DNA of 42,823 nt, taken from contig JAZNPC010000069.1 in assembly GCA_045589455.1 (NCBI GenBank), forward strand, positions 1-42,823. Direction: 5' to 3'. Positions 1-7,675 of this stretch are shown here, piece by piece. The notes under the pieces are model-generated. The model saw only the letters and a program-made list of their open reading frames with translations, was not told where the DNA came from and searched no databases. Origin of the DNA: RGIG990 sp045589455 (lineage in GTDB: Bacteria; Verrucomicrobiota; Kiritimatiellia; RFP12; UBA3636). The position numbers were made by a program, and so were the translations under genes. The number at the start of each line of letters is the position of its first letter. Within the stretch, counting starts at the first letter, position 1.

Positions 1-135
1 TCGTTAGGCTACGATTTCGCTATCCCTTCTTCTCGCCTATGCCTCGCAACATAAACCTTGGGAGTCGCTATTGGGTTGGTCGGTAACTACCCCCCGTTGG
101 ACTTTCACCATAGAACTATGACATGCCCGTCATAC
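1..135 (-). mobile_element. group II intron, 5' end (partial, runs off left edge)
   Basis: Read on the minus strand, the sequence starts GTATGACGGGCATG at 135, which fits the GUGYG-type 5' end of group II introns. It continues with GGTGAAAGTCC and, nearer the edge, AGGGATAGCGAAATCG, both typical of domain I of bacterial group II introns. The rest of the ribozyme and any intron-encoded reverse transcriptase would lie left of the window. Just outside the proposed 5' splice site, on the 5'-exon side, is an AT-rich hairpin (about 142-169) with arms CAAATTC and GAATTTG. Insertion just after a hairpin is the habit of class C introns. The assignment rests on recognising these conserved strings; no full secondary structure can be drawn from 135 bases. 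Confidence 0.62.
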
Positions 136-222
136 ATAAAGAACAAATTCCTTTTTGTTTTTGAATTTGTATTCAATATATAATATTATTATTCTGTTGT
201 CAAGTGATTATTCGCTTTTTAC

Positions 223-267
223 AAAAAAAATAGAAAGCAAATGACATTATTCACTTGCTTTCTATTT
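223..267 (-). terminator. rho-independent terminator of the EF-G-like gene
   Basis: A 13-bp stem has arms AAATAGAAAGCAA (228-240) and TTGCTTTCTATTT (255-267) with a 14-nt loop. On the minus strand it is followed by an eight-T run. It lies about 40 nt after the EF-G-like stop codon and separates that gene from the intron. Confidence 0.88.
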
Positions 268-308
268 ATATTCATTTTACATAAAATAAATATTTACATA
301 TGTAGTAA

Positions 309-2342
309 CTATTCTTCTGTATGCTGCTTATAAGGAGAATCAGCTATTACCTTCTGAGCAATATTTGATGGGACTGTCTCATAACGAGAGAATTTAACCT
401 CAAACATAGCCTGACCGCTCGTTAGTGAGCGTAGCTCTGCAGAATATCTTGATAGTTCACTCTGAGGAACCTCAGCAATGATAACCTGCATGTCGTCTTC
501 AGCCTCATAGCCTAGGATACGACCACGCTTATGAGTCAAATCACCAGTAACTGCACCCATATATGTATCTGGGGTTGAGATTGTTACACTCATAATTGGC
601 TCAAGTAGTGTTGGTTTGGCATTTGCTAAAGCCTCTCTCAATGCGCCAGAGCCTGCAATCTTAAATGCGATTTCTGAGGAGTCAACATCATGATAAGAAC
701 CATCATATACGCGAACCTTCACACCAACTACTGGGTAACCAGCGATGCAGCCATGCTCCATACGCTCTAGAACACCCTTCTCAATACCTGGCATATAACC
801 AGAAGGGATAGAACCACCAACTGTTTCGTTAACAAACCAATGCTCATCACCCTCTTGGATTGGCTCAATCTTTAGGTAAACCTCACCATACTGACCATGA
901 CCACCAGATTGCTTCTTGTGCTTGTAGTGACCCTCACCTACTGCATTAATTGTCTCGCGATAAGCAATCTTTGGTGTGCTTAGAGTTACGCTTACATTAC
1001 TCATCTGCTTTAGTAGATGAACAGTTGCATCAAGATGTACGTCTCCAAGACCCTTAAGAATTGTTTCGTGAGTTTCAACATTGCGCTCAATCTGTAGAGT
1101 CTGATCCTGCTCAAGTACGCGCTGAAGTGCTGGACCTAGCTTATCATCGTCGGCTTGGCTAGTAGCTGTAACTGCGGCAAACATTACTGGACTTGGGAAC
1201 TTAACTGGGCGAGCATGTAGCTTGCAGCCAATTGAGCAAAGTGTATCGCTTACCTTTGTTGCCTTTAGCTTAGGAATTGCAACGATATCACCTGTTGTTG
1301 CTGATTCAACTGGTGTATATTTCTTGCCGCAAGGAACAAGAATCTGACCGATGTGCTCTTTACCAATAGATGAGGTTGGATTATCAACATCTGTCTCTGG
1401 CTTCAATGTACCAGATAGAACGCGCACGTAGTTCATCTGACCAACAAAGTTATCAGAAACCGTCTTAAATACTAGGCCAAAGAATGGACGATCTGTTGCT
1501 GTATCAATTGCAGAACCCTCAAAGTCTGTTCTCTGCTTCTGATGTGGATTTGCTAAATACTTAACAACGGAATCGAGCATAAAGTCAATACCAACGCCTG
1601 ATAGTGGGAATACTGGCATAATTGGCACAAATAGACCTGTAATAGAAGCCTTCTCAAGACCCATTGCAATTTCTTCCTGAGTAAGTGTTTCTTCCATTAG
1701 GTACTTCTCTGTAAGAGCATCATCACTCTCAGCAGCACGCTCCATTAGCTCACTACGTGCCTCCTCTGCTGCATTCTTATATTTATCTGCAATATCATCA
1801 GAGAAAACATCTACTAGTGCAGTATTGTCAGCATTAGGGAATGCAATAGGGATACAACCAATACCAAAAGCTCCACGAATTGCGGCAATTACCTTTGCGT
1901 AGTCTGTATTATCCTTATCAAGACCTGTAACCACGATTGCACGGGAAACAACATCTGTCTGCTTGAAGCAGCGCCATGCTCTACGTGTACCAACCTGAAT
2001 TCCGCCTGCTGCATCAACTACTAGAACACCAGAATCTGCTGCACGGGAAGCAGAACGTAGCTGACCATAAAAATCCATATAACCAGGCGCATCAGTAAAA
2101 TAAATAAGATGCTCTGTGCCATTTACAGCATACTTTGATGAAAAGGTTGTTGAGAAAAGAGAAATTTTACGAGCCTTTTCTTCCTCTGTAAAATCAGAAA
2201 TACTTGTTCCATTAGCCGGCGAGCCTAAACGATCATTTAGACCTAATTTATATGCTAGGGCATCCGTAAGTGCCGTCTTACCGGAGCCGCTATGTCCACC
2301 GAGCACAAAGTTTCTCACATTTTCAACCGGAATGTTATACAT
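309..2342 (-). CDS. elongation factor G-like GTPase (EF-G2 type)
   Basis: A 677-residue translational GTPase. The P-loop GHSGSGKT is at residues 16-23, the G3 motif reads DAPG instead of the usual DTPG, and the G4 position reads GLDKDN rather than NKxD. EF-G domains II to V follow, with a domain IV region containing GHYKHKKQSGGHGQYG. The residues SISDFTEEEKARKIS fill the switch I position and resemble the EF-G-2/EF-G-like subfamily (T. thermophilus EF-G-2, mycobacterial homologues) rather than canonical FusA. Members of that family bind GTP and the ribosome, but their cellular role is less clear than that of FusA. The start has an AAGGAAA ribosome binding site, and a terminator lies downstream. 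It is monocistronic here, with no rpsL/rpsG neighbours, which supports the paralogue reading over housekeeping fusA. Confidence 0.88.
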   Translation of the reverse strand: MYNIPVENVRNFVLGGHSGSGKTALTDALAYKLGLNDRLGSPANGTSISDFTEEEKARKISLFSTTFSSKYAVNGTEHLIYFTDAPGYMDFYGQLRSASRAADSGVLVVDAAGGIQVGTRRAWRCFKQTDVVSRAIVVTGLDKDNTDYAKVIAAIRGAFGIGCIPIAFPNADNTALVDVFSDDIADKYKNAAEEARSELMERAAESDDALTEKYLMEETLTQEEIAMGLEKASITGLFVPIMPVFPLSGVGIDFMLDSVVKYLANPHQKQRTDFEGSAIDTATDRPFFGLVFKTVSDNFVGQMNYVRVLSGTLKPETDVDNPTSSIGKEHIGQILVPCGKKYTPVESATTGDIVAIPKLKATKVSDTLCSIGCKLHARPVKFPSPVMFAAVTATSQADDDKLGPALQRVLEQDQTLQIERNVETHETILKGLGDVHLDATVHLLKQMSNVSVTLSTPKIAYRETINAVGEGHYKHKKQSGGHGQYGEVYLKIEPIQEGDEHWFVNETVGGSIPSGYMPGIEKGVLERMEHGCIAGYPVVGVKVRVYDGSYHDVDSSEIAFKIAGSGALREALANAKPTLLEPIMSVTISTPDTYMGAVTGDLTHKRGRILGYEAEDDMQVIIAEVPQSELSRYSAELRSLTSGQAMFEVKFSRYETVPSNIAQKVIADSPYKQHTEE

Positions 2343-2919
2343 AATTATTTCCTTTTTTTATTTGTTCACAATTTCATAAAAGCCATATATGGTTCGGCAA
2401 CCATCAAAAGGTAGGATATGTTCATCATACAATTTGCATACGCTATTTTTAACAGGGCGTGCCTTCCCATATTTATTAATACAAAGTATTACACAAAATG
2501 CAAACTAATTTCAAGCAAAAATAATTACATGGGCACAACTATGTTATTCACACCCGTTAAACATTGCACATATAGCCACCAAGTGCACAACACAACGCCA
2601 GCAGCTACTATCACCGCGATATGAAGACACAAAACAAGGCTTTTAGAAAAATCTTTTTGATGCTACTTTTATGATTCTGAATCATTAACTGCTGCCATAG
2701 GAGTTTTACTCCTATGATTCTAGCTCTCTTTCAGTGCTCAAGCCCGCCTCCAAAAATTTCTAGAGAACGCAAAAAAACAAACCATCAATGATAGCGACAA
2801 AATGCAGCTTATCCATATTGCTAATTACATACAGCTATGGCGATAATACCGTAGCACAGAATTAATCTTAGGGCATCCCAAACACACCACCAAGCATTAC
2901 CACAGATGTTGTGTCTTAC
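2343..2919. other. 577-base gap with palindromes, no supported gene
   Basis: No credible coding region on either strand; the short open frame on the plus strand lacks a ribosome binding site and family features. The EF-G leader contains ATGGTT-cggc-AACCAT (2389-2404). Further on are a perfect 15-base palindrome, ATGATTC-t-GAATCAT (2671-2685), and a separate hairpin, CATAGGAG-tttta-CTCCTATG (2696-2716). Neither has a T-run, so they look more like operators or remnants than terminators. The rest may be decayed sequence. Confidence 0.5.
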
Positions 2920-3600
2920 CTATTCCTTAATCTCTACTGACACGTATAAGTGGTCTGAAGATATTGTATCAGAATCAGTATAGGTATCTACATCTTTAAT
3001 ATCAAAATTTGAATCCTTAAGCTGTAATATATAATCTATACAAATTTCTGGTTTTGCAGATGGAAATGTAAATCTTGTTGTATCAGAAATTATATTAAAG
3101 CTTTCTCTAAAAGACTCTAGCACACATGAAGCTGGCTGTGCATTAAAGTCTCCCATCAAAAATACAGGTTTATTATATTTTCCAACCAATACTTTTTTAA
3201 TTATTTCTACGGAAGTAATTTGATCTTGCTCAGTTAATGAAAGGTGTGTACAGCAAACCACTATATTTTCGAATTCACAAACGAGTAAAACTCTAACCTC
3301 TTCTCTTCCTGGTAGTGGAAATTTGCTCACACTTAGAGGCTTGGCTTTTGAAAGTAAAGCAATTCCATACTCACCACCATCAAATTCTATTGCTTTTGCA
3401 AACTCATAATGCATATCTATTGCTTCTGCAAAAATTTTTGCTTCATCTAGTCTTTGTGATCTAGATATTCCTTTATCCACCTCTTGTAGAGCTATAAAAT
3501 CTGCAGGTATAGAAGAAAGCTTTTTCGTCAAACGTTCTATATTAAAAATTCCATCCATACCCATACCTGCGCGAATATTAAATGAAGCCAGCTTTATCAT
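2920..3600 (-). CDS. endonuclease/exonuclease/phosphatase (EEP) family protein
   Basis: A 226-residue protein with the full set of EEP-fold catalytic motifs: SFNIR (Asn8), ALQEVD (Glu40), GDFNA (Asp151, Asn153), CIDYIL (Asp189) and SSDH (Asp216, His217). The family uses a divalent metal to cut phosphodiester or phosphomonoester bonds in substrates from DNA to phosphoinositides and sphingomyelin, so the substrate cannot be assigned. There is no signal peptide or membrane segment, so it should be cytoplasmic. It lies 36 nt downstream of the GH116 gene on the same strand, with a GGGGGA ribosome binding site about 10 nt before the ATG, and is probably co-transcribed. That pairing hints at a glycolipid or phosphosugar substrate, but this is inference. 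Confidence 0.85.
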   Translation of the reverse strand: MIKLASFNIRAGMGMDGIFNIERLTKKLSSIPADFIALQEVDKGISRSQRLDEAKIFAEAIDMHYEFAKAIEFDGGEYGIALLSKAKPLSVSKFPLPGREEVRVLLVCEFENIVVCCTHLSLTEQDQITSVEIIKKVLVGKYNKPVFLMGDFNAQPASCVLESFRESFNIISDTTRFTFPSAKPEICIDYILQLKDSNFDIKDVDTYTDSDTISSDHLYVSVEIKE

Positions 3601-3636
3601 ATTATAAATCCCCCTTTTTTTGAAAAAATTAATTTT

Positions 3637-6192
3637 TTAAGACACAAAAATTAAACGCGAGCTTGTTTCCAAAGATAAGTAATCATCAAACTTAATTATT
3701 GTTCCTGTTTGAACAAATTTTTGCTTTTTACCATCAAGTTGAATTTCTTTGATTTGCTTATTTAATCTAAAAGTATTCAATTTTAATTTTCCATAATCTA
3801 ACACAAATTTAATTGTTTTTTGACTTTCAGAAACAACACCCCATGCGGTGCCAACACTCCAGAAGCAATTTAATTCTTTTACGTTCTTATTTGGTGTGAA
3901 GCCAATCATCCCAGAGGTTAAATCAAACTGAAAACCACTCCAAGCTAATAGCAATCCATACGAAGCCATACTTCGAGCATAATTGCTTCCACATTCTAGC
4001 TCATTCCATGGATTACGCTTTTCTCCATCATATCTATCACGAATAGATTTTACAACCTCTTGTGCTTCATTAAAAAATCCTTCTATCAATAAATGAACAG
4101 CAAAGGTCCACTCAAAGCCGTGCATCGTTTCTGTATGGTATGGAATTGGAATTTTGGGTCTATTATTATTTGGCCATGTGCAAATCTGCACACCTCCCTC
4201 ATCATTCAAAGAATAAATGCGCCAAGGATTAAAAACATTTCGCACTGATTTATGAAAATTATTTTTATAAATTGCCTTTAATGTTTTTCTATTTTGTTTT
4301 TTATCAAAAATTTGAGGTAATCCATATAGTGAAGCATAGCATTGGGCTAATGTTGCATCTATTCCACAGCCATTTGCAATTTGATATTTTATCTCTTTTG
4401 TTTCATCATTCCAATAATTTATAGCACCAAAGCTTTTTACAAGCTTTTTATTTTTCAAATTTATGTTTTGACAATAGTACTCTCCATTAAAAAGATTCTT
4501 ATCAACAAAGCACTGCCCTTTTTCTTTAATCACATCACATTCTTTAGAAAATTCGTTATCACCCATAATTGATGCCATTTCTGACATCGCGGATAATGCA
4601 CCTAGGTAGTGACCTGTGAGCCAACTGTTTGCACCAAACAGCTCCATATCCAATGTGTGGTGTTGTCTTCCATGTAACACACCTGTTTTTTTGAGGTCCC
4701 ATTTATCGGGATTATTTTTACTCCAAGCATATTCCATCATTGCTTTTAGAGTTGGATACCATTGCTTAAGCCAAGCATTGTCCCCAAATATTTTCCAATC
4801 GCGATAGAATTTCATTATGTCGCCAAATTGACCATCAGCACATGGTCTAAATGAATCCTTAGTTGCACGTATTCCCAACGGTAGCTGCAAACGGAAATGC
4901 GCGCCACCAAATTCATCCACACTATATTTGAAATGACTCTCTCGCATAGAGCGCTCCAAATCTGGGAACAAGAATGGCAATGCTTGTGCGTAATTCCACA
5001 CATGTGTGCATGAGCCCTCACAAGAGCCCCAAAAGGAACCTACGCCTTCCCACCCCCAGAAGGTACCGTCCTCTAATCGCAAGCAGGTTGGACTACGTAG
5101 TACTGCAAGATTAGTAGAAATACTCTCTTTTATGTTCTCTGGTATATTTCCAAAGAATAAGGCATCATGAAATTTTTTTGTCTCCGCATAGAACCTCTTA
5201 TAGTTTTTTGCAAGATATTTAGCAGATGTCTTGGAGTCTGCCCATTGTGTGGCGTAATAATTTTTCCATACATTTTTAATATTATTGTCGGCACAAATTT
5301 TCTCTGCATTCCAATGCCAATCATTCTTTCTCAAAGGAATGTTCCAGGTTAATGAAAATGAAACCCTTTTTATTTCACCAGGCTGCAATGTAAAATGTGA
5401 AGCCAACAACCCATGGTCAAATTTCTTTTTAGGGCTATCGTTATACTTTCGGTTTTTAAAAAGACCGCCATTCATTACATCATTATAATATGCTTCCATG
5501 TGGTCAATCCATCCACCGCGCATAAAATATTCTTGTCCTGAAACCGCTGTATTTGAATTTAATGAAAGCGTAATATCGCCATGTGTTAAATCTTCTTCTG
5601 GAAGTCCACTATTAACAGTTAGCTGTTTTTTAGTTAAAGAGTTGAAGCTTTCTTGGTTGCTCCAAGGATTACTCAACACGCCTATGCAGGTATAATTTAA
5701 CGCTTCATGAGTTGTGTTTTTAATTTCTATTTCAAAGCAAGCAGCTGGCATGCTACTATCTTGTGAATTGCCTGGAATAAATGGGCTCCATGCTTCCATA
5801 TTTACTTTGCCCGGAAAATGAGAATCCTCAAAAAGAATTTTTGCAAAGGGAAATTCTCCGATAAAGGTATGATTTTTAAAGTGTGGCCACCCACACAACA
5901 ATTCATTAACTGGTCCCCAGCCATAGCCACGAAATTGTCGATCATCACCTGGAGCATATACACCTTCAAAGGAAGAAACCTCATCACCATGGCAAAGTCT
6001 AAAGTCTATAACCTTACCATCCCTTTCAGCCCGCACAGCAAAGTGGCTTATCCCATTAAAGCTACCTTTTGCTGATTTATTAAAGATTTCCCAATCCTTA
6101 AGATGTCCATTTCCTGTAAAACCAATACACCCAGAACCAATACCACCTAGTGGAAAAGAAACCTTTTGTGTGCTTTCTTTTTGTAATTTCAT
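3637..6192 (-). CDS. GH116 family glycoside hydrolase (GBA2-like)
   Basis: An 851-residue protein with the two-part GH116 architecture: an N-terminal GBA2_N beta domain opening with PLGGIGSGCIGFTGNG (about residues 14-29) and a C-terminal (alpha/alpha)6 catalytic domain. By analogy with human GBA2, the nucleophile is Glu392 in GSCEGSCTHVWNY and the acid/base Asp515 in HHTLDMELFG. Known GH116 enzymes are retaining beta-glucosidases, glucosylceramidases, beta-xylosidases or N-acetylglucosaminidases; the specificity here is open. No signal peptide is visible, so it acts on imported substrates. I chose the ATG at 6192 because GAAGG lies about 9 nt upstream and family similarity begins there; an in-frame ATG at 6228 would add 12 residues without similarity. 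The EEP-fold gene follows directly. Confidence 0.88.
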   Translation of the reverse strand: MKLQKESTQKVSFPLGGIGSGCIGFTGNGHLKDWEIFNKSAKGSFNGISHFAVRAERDGKVIDFRLCHGDEVSSFEGVYAPGDDRQFRGYGWGPVNELLCGWPHFKNHTFIGEFPFAKILFEDSHFPGKVNMEAWSPFIPGNSQDSSMPAACFEIEIKNTTHEALNYTCIGVLSNPWSNQESFNSLTKKQLTVNSGLPEEDLTHGDITLSLNSNTAVSGQEYFMRGGWIDHMEAYYNDVMNGGLFKNRKYNDSPKKKFDHGLLASHFTLQPGEIKRVSFSLTWNIPLRKNDWHWNAEKICADNNIKNVWKNYYATQWADSKTSAKYLAKNYKRFYAETKKFHDALFFGNIPENIKESISTNLAVLRSPTCLRLEDGTFWGWEGVGSFWGSCEGSCTHVWNYAQALPFLFPDLERSMRESHFKYSVDEFGGAHFRLQLPLGIRATKDSFRPCADGQFGDIMKFYRDWKIFGDNAWLKQWYPTLKAMMEYAWSKNNPDKWDLKKTGVLHGRQHHTLDMELFGANSWLTGHYLGALSAMSEMASIMGDNEFSKECDVIKEKGQCFVDKNLFNGEYYCQNINLKNKKLVKSFGAINYWNDETKEIKYQIANGCGIDATLAQCYASLYGLPQIFDKKQNRKTLKAIYKNNFHKSVRNVFNPWRIYSLNDEGGVQICTWPNNNRPKIPIPYHTETMHGFEWTFAVHLLIEGFFNEAQEVVKSIRDRYDGEKRNPWNELECGSNYARSMASYGLLLAWSGFQFDLTSGMIGFTPNKNVKELNCFWSVGTAWGVVSESQKTIKFVLDYGKLKLNTFRLNKQIKEIQLDGKKQKFVQTGTIIKFDDYLSLETSSRLIFVS

Positions 6193-6210
6193 AATAAAAA
6201 CCTTCGCGTT

Positions 6211-6388
6211 ACACGGATAGTATAGCAAATCTTTAGGTGCAATTACACAACTAACTCGAATAAATTTGAGTACACGGATGGGTTATTTTCAAGAACACGG
6301 ATAGACACGGATTGGCACGGATGAGTGTTGGATATGTTGGTGTAGTAGCTAGAAGTGTGAGGTTCAGGACCATGAGTACACGGATGGG
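6211..6388 (+). repeat. ACACGGAT repeat cluster upstream of GH116
   Basis: Degenerate copies of ACACGGAT, all reading on the plus strand, occur at 6211, 6272, 6294 and 6305, with GCACGGAT at 6315 and a further copy at 6378. The stretch TTTTCAAGAACACGGAT (from about 6286) is nearly identical to one at about 42610. A longer block at 6341-6388 (AGCTAGAAGTGTGAGGTT and onward) resembles two blocks near 42.56 and 42.65 kb. The remaining 6389-6520 has no gene. The origin of the repeats is unknown. Confidence 0.7.
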
Positions 6389-6528
6389 TGATTTGGGATT
6401 GCTGGGTGATAGCGAAAAGTAAGAGACGTAACGAATGAAAAACTCAGATACACCCAATTTTCCTTTCGGTGTCTTTTATTTTCACACATTATGAAACATT
6501 ACGCTGTGTTTTTATAATAAAGATTTTC

Positions 6529-6556
6529 TTGATTTTTTACCTCTAATTATTATAAG
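6529..6556 (+). promoter_or_regulatory. promoter of the BI-1/YccA gene
   Basis: A -35 box TTGATT (6529-6534) and -10 box TATAAG (6551-6556) are 16 bp apart in an AT-rich stretch. This gives a leader of about 55 nt with a GAAGGA ribosome binding site before the ATG at 6618. It is predicted from consensus only. Confidence 0.55.
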
Positions 6557-6617
6557 ATTAGACAAAAAATTTATTTATAATTTTATTAATTATTAAATTA
6601 ATATTTGAAGGATCGTT

Positions 6618-7331
6618 ATGAACGAATATACAAAATGTAATGAAACAGTAGTACAAGAATCAAGAAGTGTATTGACTTCTATTCTTTTTAATCGTGTTTA
6701 TTGGTGGATGTGTATTGGTTTACTCATCTCGGGCATTTGTGCTTGGATGGTTGCTAATAATGATGGCTTATCTTATGCATTCTACTCTTCAATCGGTCCT
6801 ATGATATTTTGTGGAATTTTACAACTCGTATTAGTTTTCTCGTTAAATGCATGTATTCATAAAATTTCTTCACAAACAGCTACGGTTCTTTTTGTAATAT
6901 ATTCAATCGTTTCTGGAATTACACTATCTTCTGTTTTTCTTGTATTTGAATTAGCTGAAATTCAAGAAGCGCTATTCCTTACTGGAGGAATGTTCGGTGG
7001 TTTAGCTCTCTTTGGTACGATTACTAAAAAGGATCTTTCTGGTATTGGAACTTTTTGTGGAATGGCTCTTTGGGGGCTAATTCTAATGGGAATAATTAAT
7101 TTATTTACTGACAGCCGTTCTTTTAATTTTGCTTATGCCTTATTTGGTATAATAATATTTACAGGACTAACCGCTTGGGATGCTCAAAAAATTAAAGAAT
7201 TGGCTGCAAAAGAGCATACATTAGATGCTGAAACTATAAAAAAGTTAAGTATTATTGGTGCACTAGAATTATACCTAGATTTTATTAATTTATTTCTTTT
7301 TATTCTCCGCCTATTCTATAGTCGCGATTAA
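6618..7331 (+). CDS. Bax inhibitor-1/YccA family integral membrane protein
   Basis: A 237-residue, strongly hydrophobic protein with about seven predicted membrane segments. The N-terminal VLTSILFNRVYWWMCIGLL and the C-terminal FGIIIFTGLTAWDAQKIKELA match the bacterial BI-1 (YccA/YbhL/YetJ) family. In that family, Asp residues near the C-terminal end (here TAWDAQKI) take part in the pH-gated calcium leak described for YetJ; others of the family bind FtsH. The cell location is the inner membrane. It has its own promoter and terminator, so it is monocistronic and unrelated to its glycosidase neighbours. The GAAGGATCGTT context before the ATG fixes the start. Confidence 0.88.
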   Translation: MNEYTKCNETVVQESRSVLTSILFNRVYWWMCIGLLISGICAWMVANNDGLSYAFYSSIGPMIFCGILQLVLVFSLNACIHKISSQTATVLFVIYSIVSGITLSSVFLVFELAEIQEALFLTGGMFGGLALFGTITKKDLSGIGTFCGMALWGLILMGIINLFTDSRSFNFAYALFGIIIFTGLTAWDAQKIKELAAKEHTLDAETIKKLSIIGALELYLDFINLFLFILRLFYSRD

Positions 7332-7361
7332 TTTATAAAATTTAAATTCAAACTTTCTTTT

Positions 7362-7405
7362 AAAAAGGCTATTCCAAATCATAATATTGGAATAGCTTTT
7401 TTATT
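7362..7405 (+). terminator. rho-independent terminator after the BI-1/YccA gene
   Basis: The stem arms AAAAAGGCTATTCCAA (7362-7377 region) and TTGGAATAGCTTTTTT enclose a short loop and lead into a T-rich run. The flanking A-run also makes it a possible terminator in the other direction. Confidence 0.9.
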
Positions 7406-7675
7406 TTATCCCAAATTCAGGCAACACATGCTGCTTGATCCCTTTCTCAAAAGCCTTCATTCCTCGATAGCTCCCAATTACTTTAGGCGAGAGCTTGCAT
7501 TATCCTAGCCATCACTATAGTTGAATTCTGAATTGATCCAGTGAATAATTCAGATGCTCACGTCGGGCATATAACCATCGAATTTTGATTGAATTCTTAA
7601 ATATATATATGAGATAATATCAATAAATGTGGTAATGATACATTTGAAAACAGCAAACCATAAAAACAACAAGCC
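7401..7675. other. intergenic region with a possible degraded minus-strand ORF end
   Basis: On the minus strand, codons ending at 7401 read SYRGMKAFEKG followed by IKQHVLPEFGIK and a stop. The frame is closed by another stop about 32 codons upstream and has no start, so if real it is a gene remnant. I do not recognise the family. The right end of the gap holds the GH127 promoter; nothing else is supported. Confidence 0.3.
7589..7618 (+). promoter_or_regulatory. probable promoter of the GH127-GH172 pair
   Basis: A -35 box TTGAAT (7589-7594) and -10 box GATAAT (7613-7618) with an 18-bp spacer end about 57 nt before the GH127 start. The region is AT-rich, so chance matches are likely. Confidence 0.4.

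Noticed and set aside
309..2342. Tetracycline-resistance ribosomal protection protein (TetM type)
   Set aside because: Length and domain pattern fit EF-G-like proteins, but the G-motif and switch I variants match the EF-G2 group, not Tet proteins.
2418..2624. 68-codon plus-strand open frame in the gap before the EF-G gene
   Set aside because: No ribosome binding site, no similarity I recognise and an unusual composition; likely chance.
6251..6457. 68-codon minus-strand open frame upstream of GH116
   Set aside because: It is a translation of the CACGGAT repeat cluster with no start-site signals.
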